A stretch of DNA of 64,000 nucleotides from Gillisella vitis (GTDB lineage: Bacteria; Pseudomonadota; Alphaproteobacteria; Rhizobiales; Rhizobiaceae): contig NZ_LMVL02000004.1 of assembly GCF_001541345.2 (NCBI RefSeq), forward strand, positions 1 to 64,000, read 5' to 3'. This document shows positions 18,131-27,010 of this stretch, in pieces (positions within the stretch are counted from its first letter, which is position 1; every line of letters starts with the position of its first letter). A model generated the notes under the pieces. The model was given only the letters and a program-made list of their open reading frames with translations, was not told the DNA's origin and made no database searches. The translations under genes and the position numbers were made by a program.

Positions 18131-18508
18131 GCGGGTGGCCTCCGGCAGCGACGGGCGTCTGCAAAGACGCGCCAGGAACGCTGCAAATCTTCTTAAGTTC
18201 TGCATTACGGCATGCTGGACCAAACTGATCCTGTCGCACGCGCCCTTAACCCCAACGGATTTATGGATTTATGCAACACATTCAAATCGATACAACGCCT
18301 TGCCTGCATTCTGCCAAACGCATGGCGCTGTCATGCAAACCAATCGAATCGACCATGATCGACAGCCCGCATGCGCAGTCAGATAGGGGATTTGCATGAC
18401 ACTATGACGAAAGTGACCGAGCATCAGGTTCACTTTTTACGCGAGATCACAGGAGGGTGATGGGAAACGGCCTCGCAATACGCAAGGCTCGACTATTAAG
18501 GCCGGTTA
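18131..18508. other. Intergenic region
   Basis: About 380 bases upstream of the DUF1045 gene and downstream of the FAD oxidoreductase. No gene or strong hairpin seen; probably contains the promoter of the DUF1045-puuE pair. Confidence 0.4.
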
Positions 18509-19762
18509 TCAACCGACCGGGTTTTCCAACGACGGTTCCACGGCCTTATCAGGGATACGGGAGGCGATCTGCAGATGATGGGCAAGCGTAAAACCATCCG
18601 GCATATCAAGCTCTCCACCGAAAATCGGCCGTAATGCCTGCTGCGCCAGGCTATGCGCCAGCCCGAAACTGATCTTGAAACCGCCGGTCAGTGCAATCAG
18701 CCTGGGATGGTCGGGATGCGGTCCAACCATGGGATCACGGTCTATCGACTTGGGCCGCAGCCCGGCCCAGCGCTCCACCACCGGGGCGTCACCCAGCATC
18801 GGCACCAGCCGGCGGGCCTTGGCAATCAGGGTTTCCAACTGGTCGTCGGTGGTCAAGGGTGCATCCCAACGGTTTTCGCTGGTGCTGCCAATCGCCACAT
18901 GCCCACCTTCATGCGGCACGGCATAAATGCCGTCCAGATAGACCAGCGGCAAGGCAGGATCGACATCGGCCTTCAGCAATGCCGCCTGCCCTTTGACCGC
19001 CATGCCGAGCGGCAGTGTTTCAGTCGGGCTGAAACCATCCAGCAGTGGAAAACTGCCCACACCGGCTGAAACAATCACATGGCCGAAGGCAATCCGGCTT
19101 GCGTCCGCCAACTCTGCCCATTGTTGGGTGGGATCAATGGCCCTGACGGCCGAACCCTCGATGATCCGGCAGCGCGGCGATGCAGCAAGGGCCGCCTTCA
19201 GCGCCGCCGTCAAGCCGCGCGGCGACACCCGCGCCGCCAGCGTGTCATGCACCAGACCGGCTTGCGTGACAGAACTATCCGGCCAGCCATCACCAGCCGG
19301 GGAGTTGTCGATAACCTTCCAGGCAAATTGCCGATCTGCGGTTTTCCAGGCGGTTTCGGCGTCTTTTTCGTGCCGCTGGGCAATCACCCGCAAATGCGGT
19401 TTGGGCAAGGGCATCAGCCGTCCGGACCGGCGGTAGCCCACACCAATCCCGGTCTCTGCCTCAAGCTGTGCCGCTTCCGTTTCCAGTGCCAGCAGCGCAT
19501 CGAACTGAAACTGCTTCTTGCGATCCCATTTATCCGGCATATAGGGCATGAGCGCGCCCAGCAGCCCGCCACTGGCACCACCCGCCACCCGACCGCCATC
19601 AACCAGAATCACATCCAGCCCGGCCAGAACCGCAAAGCGCGCCGCCCACAGGCCCATGATGCCGCCGCCGACCACCAGCAGATCTGCCGCGAGGCTATGG
19701 GACGCGCCTTTGAGGGACAAGAGTTGACCGGAGACCGAAGCCGTCCTATCGCCTGTCTTCAT
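18509..19762 (-). CDS. DAO-family FAD oxidoreductase, possibly the MnmC oxidase half
   Basis: From the ATG at 19762 the product is 417 residues. The FAD fold appears as LLVVGGGIMGLWAARFAV near residue 30, with VDGGRVAGGASGGLLGALMPY next and a late RPKSIDRDPMVGPHPDHPRLIALTGG region typical of D-amino-acid-oxidase-like enzymes. In E. coli the MnmC protein fuses such a domain to the tRNA methyltransferase encoded here by the adjacent divergent gene, so this is the likely separate FAD half (inference from context). GGAG six bases before the ATG supports the start. The first two bases of this start codon overlap the mnmD start. Confidence 0.8.
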   Translation of the reverse strand: MKTGDRTASVSGQLLSLKGASHSLAADLLVVGGGIMGLWAARFAVLAGLDVILVDGGRVAGGASGGLLGALMPYMPDKWDRKKQFQFDALLALETEAAQLEAETGIGVGYRRSGRLMPLPKPHLRVIAQRHEKDAETAWKTADRQFAWKVIDNSPAGDGWPDSSVTQAGLVHDTLAARVSPRGLTAALKAALAASPRCRIIEGSAVRAIDPTQQWAELADASRIAFGHVIVSAGVGSFPLLDGFSPTETLPLGMAVKGQAALLKADVDPALPLVYLDGIYAVPHEGGHVAIGSTSENRWDAPLTTDDQLETLIAKARRLVPMLGDAPVVERWAGLRPKSIDRDPMVGPHPDHPRLIALTGGFKISFGLAHSLAQQALRPIFGGELDMPDGFTLAHHLQIASRIPDKAVEPSLENPVG

Positions 19763-20504
19763 GACCCACTCCACTTCCAATCCCGATCCGATGCCTGACG
19801 CCGAAACGGCACACACCCAGCCGCTCAGCTGGCAGGACGGCGATATGCCCTATTCCACCGCCTTTGGCGACCATTTTTACTGCCAGACCGATGGCCGCCT
19901 GGAATGCGGTCATGTTTTCCTCGCAGGCAATGGGTTACCGCAGCGCTGGACCGACACTTCTTCTTTCCGCATCGGCGAACTGGGTTTCGGCACCGGGCTG
20001 AACGCCATGGAAACCTGGCGCCAGTGGCAGGCGACGCGCACGGCGAGCGGACATCTGACCTTCATATCCTTCGAGCTTTATCCAATGGCGCGTCCCGATA
20101 TCGACCGCGCCCTGTCGCGCTGGCCGCAAATCGATGCAGAGCGGCAAGGCTTGCTGGCGCTGTGGCCGGATGATCCGCAAGGTCAAGTCCGCCTCGACCT
20201 CGACGCCCAGACCCGGTTGATCGTGGTTTGCGGTGACGCGCTGGCCTCGCTGCAAGCCTGGGACGACCCCTTCGACGCCTGGTATCTCGATGGTTTCGCC
20301 CCGTCCCGCAACAGTGCCATGTGGTCGCTGGATCTGATGACGCGGCTCTATGAGCTGACAACACCCGGTGGCCGCTTCGCCACCTATGCCGCCGCCGGTT
20401 TCGTACGCCGCAACCTTACCGCCGCAGGCTTTACCGTGGAACGTCGCCCGGGCTTTGCCGGCAAACGAGAAATGCTCTGCGGGTCGAGAATCGAGCCGTC
20501 GTGA
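19761..20504 (+). CDS. mnmD: tRNA 5-methylaminomethyl-2-thiouridine methyltransferase MnmD
   Basis: A 247-residue class I SAM-dependent methyltransferase. The opening SWQDGDMPYSTAFGDHFYC, the SAM loop ELGFGTGLNAMETW near residue 73, and the diagnostic WYLDGFAPSRNSAMWS near 175 are those of the MnmC(m)/MnmD family. It methylates nm5s2U34 of certain tRNAs at the wobble position. The ATG at 19761 lies inside the start codon of the opposite gene; another in-frame ATG is at 19791, and neither has a strong ribosome site. In E. coli this is the N-terminal part of MnmC; here it is a separate gene. Confidence 0.9.
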   Translation: MTHSTSNPDPMPDAETAHTQPLSWQDGDMPYSTAFGDHFYCQTDGRLECGHVFLAGNGLPQRWTDTSSFRIGELGFGTGLNAMETWRQWQATRTASGHLTFISFELYPMARPDIDRALSRWPQIDAERQGLLALWPDDPQGQVRLDLDAQTRLIVVCGDALASLQAWDDPFDAWYLDGFAPSRNSAMWSLDLMTRLYELTTPGGRFATYAAAGFVRRNLTAAGFTVERRPGFAGKREMLCGSRIEPS

Positions 20505-20540
20505 TCAGATACGTTGTCATCGACCGGATCGGCCCCACGG

Positions 20541-23500
20541 TCACAGTGCCGTCTGCCTCGCCCCGAGGTCCTCTGCCAGGGCCTGTGGCTGCGTCACCGC
20601 TGCGGCACCCCCTAACCAATAGGCAATGCAGTCCTGAAGGCGGTCGGGGCTGACAGGCTTGAGCACGAGATCATCGAGACCGGCTTTATGGCAGGCCGCC
20701 TTGTCATAGGTGGAAAGATCGCCCGCAAGACCGATCAGTACGGTCGGCGCGGTCTGTGGCTGTTGGCTTTCCTCGGCACGGATCTGCCTGACCATATCGA
20801 GCACCCGCGCCCGATCCTCAACGAGATCGATCAGCATCATGCCCGGCTGCCATTGGCGCCAGAGGGTAAGCGCCTCGTTTCCCCCCTCTACGCAGGCATG
20901 GCCGACCCCCAGCGCCTGCAAGGCCTGATGGAAAAAATGACGCTCCGCTTCACCGGCATCCAGCACCAGCAGATCGATCTGCTCTTGCTCAATCACGCCC
21001 GACAGCATCAGATCCGGTTGCTCTCCATCCGAGATCAGGGGCGCCTCAGCCTCCGGTTCCGCCCTGAACCCGGAGGCAGCGCCGCGCCGCGTGCCGCGCA
21101 ACACGTCGATGACAACATTGCGCAGCAGGTTTTCGCCCACCGGCTTGGTAAGCTGCGCCTGAATATTCAACCCATCGGCCATTTTGTCGAGATTGAAGGG
21201 CGCATCCGCCGCCAAAAGGATGATCGACAGCGGATCGAACCGCCGGTCACTGCGGATCTTGCGCACCAGATCCAGCCCGCCGCCGCTACGCCGGCAGCAA
21301 TCGATCACCACAACCTCAATAGGGCTATTCTGGCTCTCGGCCTGCTCCAGCACAGCCAGCGCCAACACCGGATCGTTGACCGCCACGCCATCGAAGCCCC
21401 AGCGGCAAAGCTGATCGTTGAGAATACCGCAGCTAATATCATTGCTTTCAAAACCCAAGACCCGGGCACCGCGCAGATGAAAGCCGGCAAGGCTCGGTAG
21501 TTTTTCAGCCGCCATTGCAAACGGCAGATTGACGGTCACAGTCGCACCGTGGCCGGGTACGCTCTCCACCCCGATCGTGCCGCCGAACAGATCGACAAGC
21601 CCACCGGCAATCGAAAACCCGAGCCCCGCCCCATCCCGATGATGCAAGGCTCCGTCATTCATCTGCGAAAACTTGGTAAAGGCCAACAGGCATTGCTCCG
21701 GCGTCATGCCATGGCCGGTATCCTCGATCCGCAGAACCAACCATGCACGTCCGCCGGTACTCGCCTCCGTAATGGGATCTCCGCTCCTGGGGTCTCGGGA
21801 GCCCTGAACCGTGATGTCCAGATCCGGCTCTTCCTGACGCAACCCGAGATCGACCAGCACATGGCCTCTGTCGGTGGCGCGGATTGCCTCCCCCAACAGA
21901 TTGGTGAGAATCTGGCGGAACCGACCCGCATCGCCCGCCAGCATATGGGTCAGCCTGCCCTGACCGCGCACCAGGATGTCCACATCCTTTTCCGCAGCAC
22001 GCCCGGCCATCAAGGTCACTACATCCTCCACCGCCGCCAGTGGATCGAAAGGGGCCGACCGCAAGGACAGGCTCCCGTCATCGATCTTCGAGAAATCGAT
22101 GATGTCATTGATAATGGTCAGCAGCGAGCGCCCGGATTTGACGATCACATCGACGAAGGTCTTTTGCCGGGCATCGAGATTGGACGACAGCAGCAATTCC
22201 GTCATACCCAGCACGCCGCTCATCGGCGTGCGGATTTCATGGCTCATATTGGCCAGGAACCGAGATTTGGCCTTATCCGCCGCCTCGGCCTGCGCCGCAA
22301 GCGTGGTCAGTTCCGCCTCACGCTGCTTGGCCTCGCTGGCATCGCTGATCACGAACAGCCAGCGGTCCTCGGCGCTGACAATCGCCTCAATACTGCGCCA
22401 GGCACCATCGCGCCGTTGCACCACGACGCTGGCGGAGGTGTCAGCGGACATCCTTGATCGCATCCGGTCGAGGAACCCCTTTGGGTTGTCGCCGAAATCG
22501 CCCCGTTCGGCGCAGTAATCGAAAAGCTGGCGCCAATCCGCCCCCGTGCGCACCAGGTCCGGCGACACGTTCAATAATTCCGCCAATTTATCGTTGCGGT
22601 AAAGGATATGGTCCTTCTGGATAACACAGAGCCCCTGAGCCATGTGTTGGGTCGCCTCTTCCAGCAGCTTGCCGACATCCTGCAACCGGGCACGGGCCTC
22701 GTCTATCTCGCGCTCGCGCAAGCGCTGCTCGGTATAGTCAGAAAAAGTCAGCATCACCTGACCATCGTCCAGCGGCGATATCGTCACCACGATATGCCGG
22801 CGATCCGCCAGCGTCAGTTCGATTTGCCGTGCTTCCGTCAAGGCTTGCAATTCGAGACTATAGGCGGCAATTCGGCTTTCCGTATCGTTGTCGCCGTCAT
22901 CACCGATCTTGAGTGGCCATCCATTGGCATGGGCGTGGCGCAGATAATCCGCTAAACTTGTGCCGGTCATCGCCCTGTCCTCAGGCCAGCTCACCATATT
23001 GCGCGCCATGAGGTTGGAAAAACTCAAGGTTTGATCCGCATCGAGGATGATCACTCCGACCGGCATGGTGCGCAGGATCGCCTCTATATCGTCATAGAGC
23101 TTTTCGGCATGGGCCTTGGCTTCGCGCAATTGTCGCTCGCCAATCTTCAGCAGCGAAACATCCGCCAAGGTTCCGACGATATAAGGCGCGCCATCCTTCG
23201 TCTCGATCCGCTTCAGGCTGGTCAGCAAGGGCACGGTATCGCCGTTGGGCATGATGATCAGCTGTTCGCGCTCGGTCGCGCAGCCCGTTTCCAGGATCTC
23301 GATATTCTCCTGGCGCAGGGCATCGCCTTCGGCCGGAAACATCTCGTCTTCGCGCAAGCCATAGAAGCGGGTCCGGTCGCCACCCAGCATTTGTTCATAG
23401 GCGGCATTGGCAAACACCAGCCGCCGGTCGCCATCACGTAGAAAAACCGGCTCCGGCACATTTTCCAGCGCTGCACGGTAAAGAGTGCCTTCGCGCTCAT

Positions 23501-24377
23501 AGGTCTGCGCCTCGGTAACATCGGTATACAGCAGCAGAAACTGGCCATTTTCCAACCGATTGCCCCGAGCCGAAATCACCCGTCCGTTCGGCATGGCGAT
23601 CTGGCATGGCTCTGGTTCGTCTATCGATGCAGCAAGAAATGGCCCGGATAAATCCTCACCGCTCCCATCGCCGCCCGCACGTCCGATAACATCGAGAACC
23701 GCCTGAAAATTCATGCCGGTCTTCAGCTCAACCGTTGTCTCTCCGAACATCCTGGAGAAACTGGTGTTGAAATAGACAATATCGAGCTGCGAATCGAGAA
23801 GCAGCACGCCAAGCGGAATGAGATCGAGAAGCATGGCATAATCGGCGGGCAGGCAGGCACCAGACGCGCCATTACCAATGCCAGCGCTCCCACCTTGAGA
23901 AGTGACCTCTCTGGAGATTTCAGCCATGGCAGAAGGCATCTGCGTGCCTGACGGCGGTGGCTCTTTCTTCCAGCCCCGGCTCTTGACCCGGCCAGGCCGC
24001 TCGCGAAACACCCCGAACACATAGGGCATTTCATCTTCGGTGATGAAGCGCTCGATCTGCACCCGGCAATGCTGGCGACCGCTATGATCGAAGCACAGGG
24101 CCAGATGTTCTTCGGCAAACACCAGCGCCCGGCGCTCGACATCCTCCCAGGCCAGATCTTCCGGGCGGTCCGTCAGTTCTCCTGCGCGATGTCCGAGAAG
24201 GTCTTCGAGATCCGCTCCGAAAAATGCGACAAAAGCGGGATTGACGGCAACGAAACGAAGCTCGCTATCCTTGATGAAAGCGGGCACATCAAGCCTGGCG
24301 ATTTTCTCGCACGCTATGGTGAGCAATCCGCCTTCTATCGGCAATGGTATCCCCTTTATTGCCCGAGCCGCCTGCAT
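20541..24377 (-). CDS. Hybrid sensor histidine kinase with five PAS-like domains and two receivers
   Basis: Start taken at the ATG at 24377 behind AGAGAGG, giving 1278 residues with no membrane helix, so a cytoplasmic sensor. PAS-like domains begin near residues 25, 185, 310, 440 and 590 (e.g. ENVPEPVFLRDGDRRLVFAN). HisKA has MSHEIRTPMSGVLG near 711, then an HATPase domain with IINDIIDFSKID and GAGLGFSI. Two C-terminal receiver-like domains follow: each keeps the phospho-Asp (VVIDCC, MLIDLV) and Lys-Pro, but the acidic pair is altered (FESND; LDAGE), so phosphotransfer may be weak. No HPt domain. A single gene; its partner is not in view. Confidence 0.92.
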   Translation of the reverse strand: MQAARAIKGIPLPIEGGLLTIACEKIARLDVPAFIKDSELRFVAVNPAFVAFFGADLEDLLGHRAGELTDRPEDLAWEDVERRALVFAEEHLALCFDHSGRQHCRVQIERFITEDEMPYVFGVFRERPGRVKSRGWKKEPPPSGTQMPSAMAEISREVTSQGGSAGIGNGASGACLPADYAMLLDLIPLGVLLLDSQLDIVYFNTSFSRMFGETTVELKTGMNFQAVLDVIGRAGGDGSGEDLSGPFLAASIDEPEPCQIAMPNGRVISARGNRLENGQFLLLYTDVTEAQTYEREGTLYRAALENVPEPVFLRDGDRRLVFANAAYEQMLGGDRTRFYGLREDEMFPAEGDALRQENIEILETGCATEREQLIIMPNGDTVPLLTSLKRIETKDGAPYIVGTLADVSLLKIGERQLREAKAHAEKLYDDIEAILRTMPVGVIILDADQTLSFSNLMARNMVSWPEDRAMTGTSLADYLRHAHANGWPLKIGDDGDNDTESRIAAYSLELQALTEARQIELTLADRRHIVVTISPLDDGQVMLTFSDYTEQRLREREIDEARARLQDVGKLLEEATQHMAQGLCVIQKDHILYRNDKLAELLNVSPDLVRTGADWRQLFDYCAERGDFGDNPKGFLDRMRSRMSADTSASVVVQRRDGAWRSIEAIVSAEDRWLFVISDASEAKQREAELTTLAAQAEAADKAKSRFLANMSHEIRTPMSGVLGMTELLLSSNLDARQKTFVDVIVKSGRSLLTIINDIIDFSKIDDGSLSLRSAPFDPLAAVEDVVTLMAGRAAEKDVDILVRGQGRLTHMLAGDAGRFRQILTNLLGEAIRATDRGHVLVDLGLRQEEPDLDITVQGSRDPRSGDPITEASTGGRAWLVLRIEDTGHGMTPEQCLLAFTKFSQMNDGALHHRDGAGLGFSIAGGLVDLFGGTIGVESVPGHGATVTVNLPFAMAAEKLPSLAGFHLRGARVLGFESNDISCGILNDQLCRWGFDGVAVNDPVLALAVLEQAESQNSPIEVVVIDCCRRSGGGLDLVRKIRSDRRFDPLSIILLAADAPFNLDKMADGLNIQAQLTKPVGENLLRNVVIDVLRGTRRGAASGFRAEPEAEAPLISDGEQPDLMLSGVIEQEQIDLLVLDAGEAERHFFHQALQALGVGHACVEGGNEALTLWRQWQPGMMLIDLVEDRARVLDMVRQIRAEESQQPQTAPTVLIGLAGDLSTYDKAACHKAGLDDLVLKPVSPDRLQDCIAYWLGGAAAVTQPQALAEDLGARQTAL

Positions 24378-24751
24378 CACGGATGAACCTCTCTGTGCCC
24401 TTTTCCGCCGTTGAAACGACCCTATCATCAGGCAAAACACAAAACAAAGCGCCTGACTGAAAAAAACCTGTCAATCTCCTGTTTAACAAAGCTTTTTACC
24501 AGCAGGGGCAGCACCCTGCGCAAGACAGGGCCGAACGCCCAGTCTTTGTGGCGGAGGCGCGGCACACCAACCGGCAATCTTATAAATTATTTTTTAATTT
24601 CAATATCTTATGGCATTTACTCTTGTGGCGTCCGTCGCTTTAAATGACGATAATTTAATCTTGGCTCCACAATTCCATCATCAATCTGCCCGTTTTCAGG
24701 ATCATCTTCATACCATTCTCTTCGGAGAAAAAGTTCTGAAAGGATCAAACC
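24378..24751. other. Intergenic region with divergent promoters
   Basis: About 370 bases between the hybrid kinase and the secreted protein. The stretch 24570-24660 is AT-rich and probably holds promoter elements. I see no gene or clear repeat. Confidence 0.35.
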
Positions 24752-25075
24752 ATGTCCGTATTTCGCATGAGTATGTCTGCGGGCCTTGTCGCCACTCTCG
24801 TAGGTGCCTCGCTGATGGCGACGGCCCCTGCCGCAGAGGCCCATGACCCGTTCTGGGGTGGCGTCGCAGCCGGTGCCGTCGGTGGCATCGTCGGCAGCGC
24901 CATCGTCAACGGAATGGATGGGGGACCGCGCTATTACCGCTCCTACGACCCACCACCACCGCCCCCACCGGTTTATCGGACCTATTATCGTCCGGTCTAT
25001 GCAGCGCCCTGCCACTTCGAGCGGCGCTACGATGAATGGGGTGACAGCTACCGCGTTCAGGTCTGCCCTCGGTAA
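24752..25075 (+). CDS. Small exported Gly/Pro/Tyr-rich protein
   Basis: A 107-residue protein. Residues 1-30 form a Sec signal peptide ending AAEAHD. A Gly-rich hydrophobic patch follows (GGVAAGAVGGIVGSAIV, glycine-zipper-like), then a polyproline run in a Tyr-rich segment, and a C-terminal domain with two cysteines (CHFERRYDEWGDSYRVQVCPR). Similar short envelope proteins are common in Rhizobiaceae; function unknown. AAAGGA lies upstream of the ATG. A strong hairpin lies 46 bases downstream. Confidence 0.8.
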   Translation: MSVFRMSMSAGLVATLVGASLMATAPAAEAHDPFWGGVAAGAVGGIVGSAIVNGMDGGPRYYRSYDPPPPPPPVYRTYYRPVYAAPCHFERRYDEWGDSYRVQVCPR

Positions 25076-25120
25076 CTGATCTACCACCCGTTACCCAAAC
25101 GCGGGGTGTCCTATAAATAT

Positions 25121-25158
25121 TCAAGCGCCCGCCCGTCTCATGATGGGCGGGCGCTTGA
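25121..25158 (+). terminator. Strong hairpin after the exported protein gene
   Basis: A 14-bp perfect stem (TCAAGCGCCCGCCC at 25121-25134 and its complement at 25145-25158) with a ten-base loop. There is no T run after it, so termination may need Rho, or it may be a structured element in the long leader of the downstream helicase. Confidence 0.55.
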
Positions 25159-25434
25159 CATTTAGCCGCAAAACGCGCAAAAGCGGCGCAAGCTTTCAGC
25201 CTTCCGGCCGCCGCGTGAGCGCGCCACTGCATTCCGGCTTTGCCTATTTCGGCACTGTCATGCAAAAAAGGTATGGGTGCTTCATATATGACCGCATCAG
25301 CGGTCAAACGCACCGAAAGTCGTTTCCAACTTACAAGTTCCCAATTCACGCGGGGTTCTTGACGCCAAAGACCGCTATGATCGCAATGAGGCGATCGTGG
25401 CTCGCTCGTCTTGGCGCCCCGAAAGGTTTATGAA
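25159..25434. promoter_or_regulatory. Leader/promoter region of the DEAD-box helicase
   Basis: About 275 bases between the hairpin and the helicase start, with no supported gene. RNA helicase genes often have long regulatory leaders, but I see no defined motif here beyond the upstream hairpin. Confidence 0.3.
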
Positions 25435-26841
25435 TTGACCAGTTTTAACGAACTTGGCCTCTCGCCGACTGTTGTCGCCACGCTGACCCAGCTTGGCTTC
25501 GAGACCCCTACCCCCATCCAGGCACAGGGCATTCCCGTTGTCATGGCAGGTCGCGACCTGATCGGCCTTGCCCAGACCGGCACCGGCAAGACCGCGGCCT
25601 TTGGCCTGCCGATCATTGAGTTGCTGATGAAGGACGAACGCCGTCCCGACAATCGCACCACCCGCACGCTGATTCTTGCCCCGACCCGCGAACTCGTCAA
25701 CCAGATCGGCGACAATCTGCGGTCCTTCATTCGCAAGACCCCGATCAAGATCAACCAGGTGGTTGGTGGCGCATCGATCAACAAGCAGCAGCTTCAGCTG
25801 GAACGCGGCACCGACATTCTCGTCGCCACGCCGGGCCGGTTGCTGGACCTGATTTCCCGCAATGCGATTTCGCTGCGTGCCGTCACCCATCTGGTGCTGG
25901 ACGAAGCCGACCAGATGCTCGACCTGGGCTTCATCCACGATCTGCGCAAGATTGCCAAGATGGTTCCGGCCAAGCGCCAGACCCTGCTGTTTTCGGCCAC
26001 CATGCCGAAGGCAATTGCCGATCTGGCCGGTAGCTTCCTCAACAACCCGGTCACCGTCGAAGTGTCGCCTCCGGGCAAGGCCGCCGACAAGGTCGAACAG
26101 TATGTTCACTTCGTCAACGGCCAGAACCACAAGACCGAGCTGCTGAAGAAGACCCTTGCCGATCATCCCGATGGCCGCTCCATCGTTTTCCTGCGCACCA
26201 AGCATGGCGCGGAAAAGCTGATGAAGCATCTGGAAATCACCGGCTTCTCGGTTGCCTCCATTCACGGCAACAAGAGCCAGGGCCAGCGCGAGCGCGCCTT
26301 GAAGGGTTTCCGCGATGGCTCGATCCGCACGCTGATCGCCACCGACGTTGCCGCCCGCGGCATCGACATCCCGGCTGTCAGCCATGTGTTCAACTATGAC
26401 CTGCCGGAAGTGCCGGATGCCTATGTCCACCGCATCGGTCGTACCGCCCGTGCTGGCCGCGACGGCATTGCCATCGCCTTCTGCGGTCCCGACGAAGCTC
26501 GTCTGCTGCGCGACATCGAGCGGCTGATGGGTATTGAAATCTCTGTCGCCAGCGGGGAAGCTCCGGCTGACCGTGGCCGCCCTGCCCGTCCGACTCGTCG
26601 TGCTGGTGGCGGTGGTGCAGGCGCAGGTGCCGGAAACCGCAACCATGGCAACCCGGCCCGCAAGGATGGTCGTCCGCAGGGCCGTGGCCCGCGCGAAGAA
26701 GGCGATGGTGGCGAACAGCGTTCGGCCCGCCCGGCCAACCGCAACAAGCCAGCCAACGGTCGCCCGGCCCGCCGCCCAGACCGTCCGCGTCAGGACGGCC
26801 CGGCCCGCGCCGGTGCAGGCGGCCAGCGCCGCGAGCGTTAA
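25435..26841 (+). CDS. DEAD-box RNA helicase (RhlE-like), TTG start
   Basis: Taking the TTG at 25435, eight bases after GAAAGG, the protein starts TSFNELGLSP, where the family's Q-motif region begins, and is 468 residues; a TTG at 25411 would add eight. Motifs in order: PTPIQAQGIP, AQTGTGKT (I), PTRELVNQI (Ia), TPGRLLD (Ib), LDEADQML (II, DEAD), FSATMP (III), SIVFLRTKHG (IV), ATDVAARGID (V), HRIGRTARAGRDG (VI). From about residue 375 the tail is low-complexity Gly/Arg/Pro-rich, as in RhlE proteins that bind RNA. Likely acts in ribosome assembly or mRNA decay. Confidence 0.95.
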   Translation: MTSFNELGLSPTVVATLTQLGFETPTPIQAQGIPVVMAGRDLIGLAQTGTGKTAAFGLPIIELLMKDERRPDNRTTRTLILAPTRELVNQIGDNLRSFIRKTPIKINQVVGGASINKQQLQLERGTDILVATPGRLLDLISRNAISLRAVTHLVLDEADQMLDLGFIHDLRKIAKMVPAKRQTLLFSATMPKAIADLAGSFLNNPVTVEVSPPGKAADKVEQYVHFVNGQNHKTELLKKTLADHPDGRSIVFLRTKHGAEKLMKHLEITGFSVASIHGNKSQGQRERALKGFRDGSIRTLIATDVAARGIDIPAVSHVFNYDLPEVPDAYVHRIGRTARAGRDGIAIAFCGPDEARLLRDIERLMGIEISVASGEAPADRGRPARPTRRAGGGGAGAGAGNRNHGNPARKDGRPQGRGPREEGDGGEQRSARPANRNKPANGRPARRPDRPRQDGPARAGAGGQRRER

Positions 26842-26861
26842 GCTTCAACTATGATTTTGCG

Positions 26862-26888
26862 AAAGGCCGGTTTTTCCGGCCTTTTTCT
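26862..26888 (+). terminator. Intrinsic terminator of the helicase gene
   Basis: A nine-bp stem AAAGGCCGG / CCGGCCTTT with a T5 loop, followed by a T-rich tract, 20 bases after the helicase stop. A textbook rho-independent terminator. Confidence 0.9.
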
Positions 26889-26923
26889 TTGGCCAGAAGA
26901 AATGAAACACGGCCGAAAATGGA

Positions 26924-26959
26924 AAAGGGCCGTGTGTTTGATGAAACACACGGCCCTTT
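26924..26959 (-). terminator. Intrinsic terminator of the GMC oxidoreductase gene
   Basis: A 16-bp perfect stem (AAAGGGCCGTGTGTTT and its complement) with a four-base loop, 52 bases downstream of the GMC oxidoreductase stop. On the minus strand it is followed by a T-rich stretch (TTTTCCATTTT). Confidence 0.85.
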
Positions 26960-27010
26960 ATCATGTATCAGGATTGCTTACCCGTCAGCTTTCAATGGTG
27001 ACGGAGCAGC

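Noticed and set aside
25375..26646. Minus-strand frame of 423 codons opposite the DEAD-box helicase
   Set aside because: All helicase motifs are on the other strand; this is antisense.
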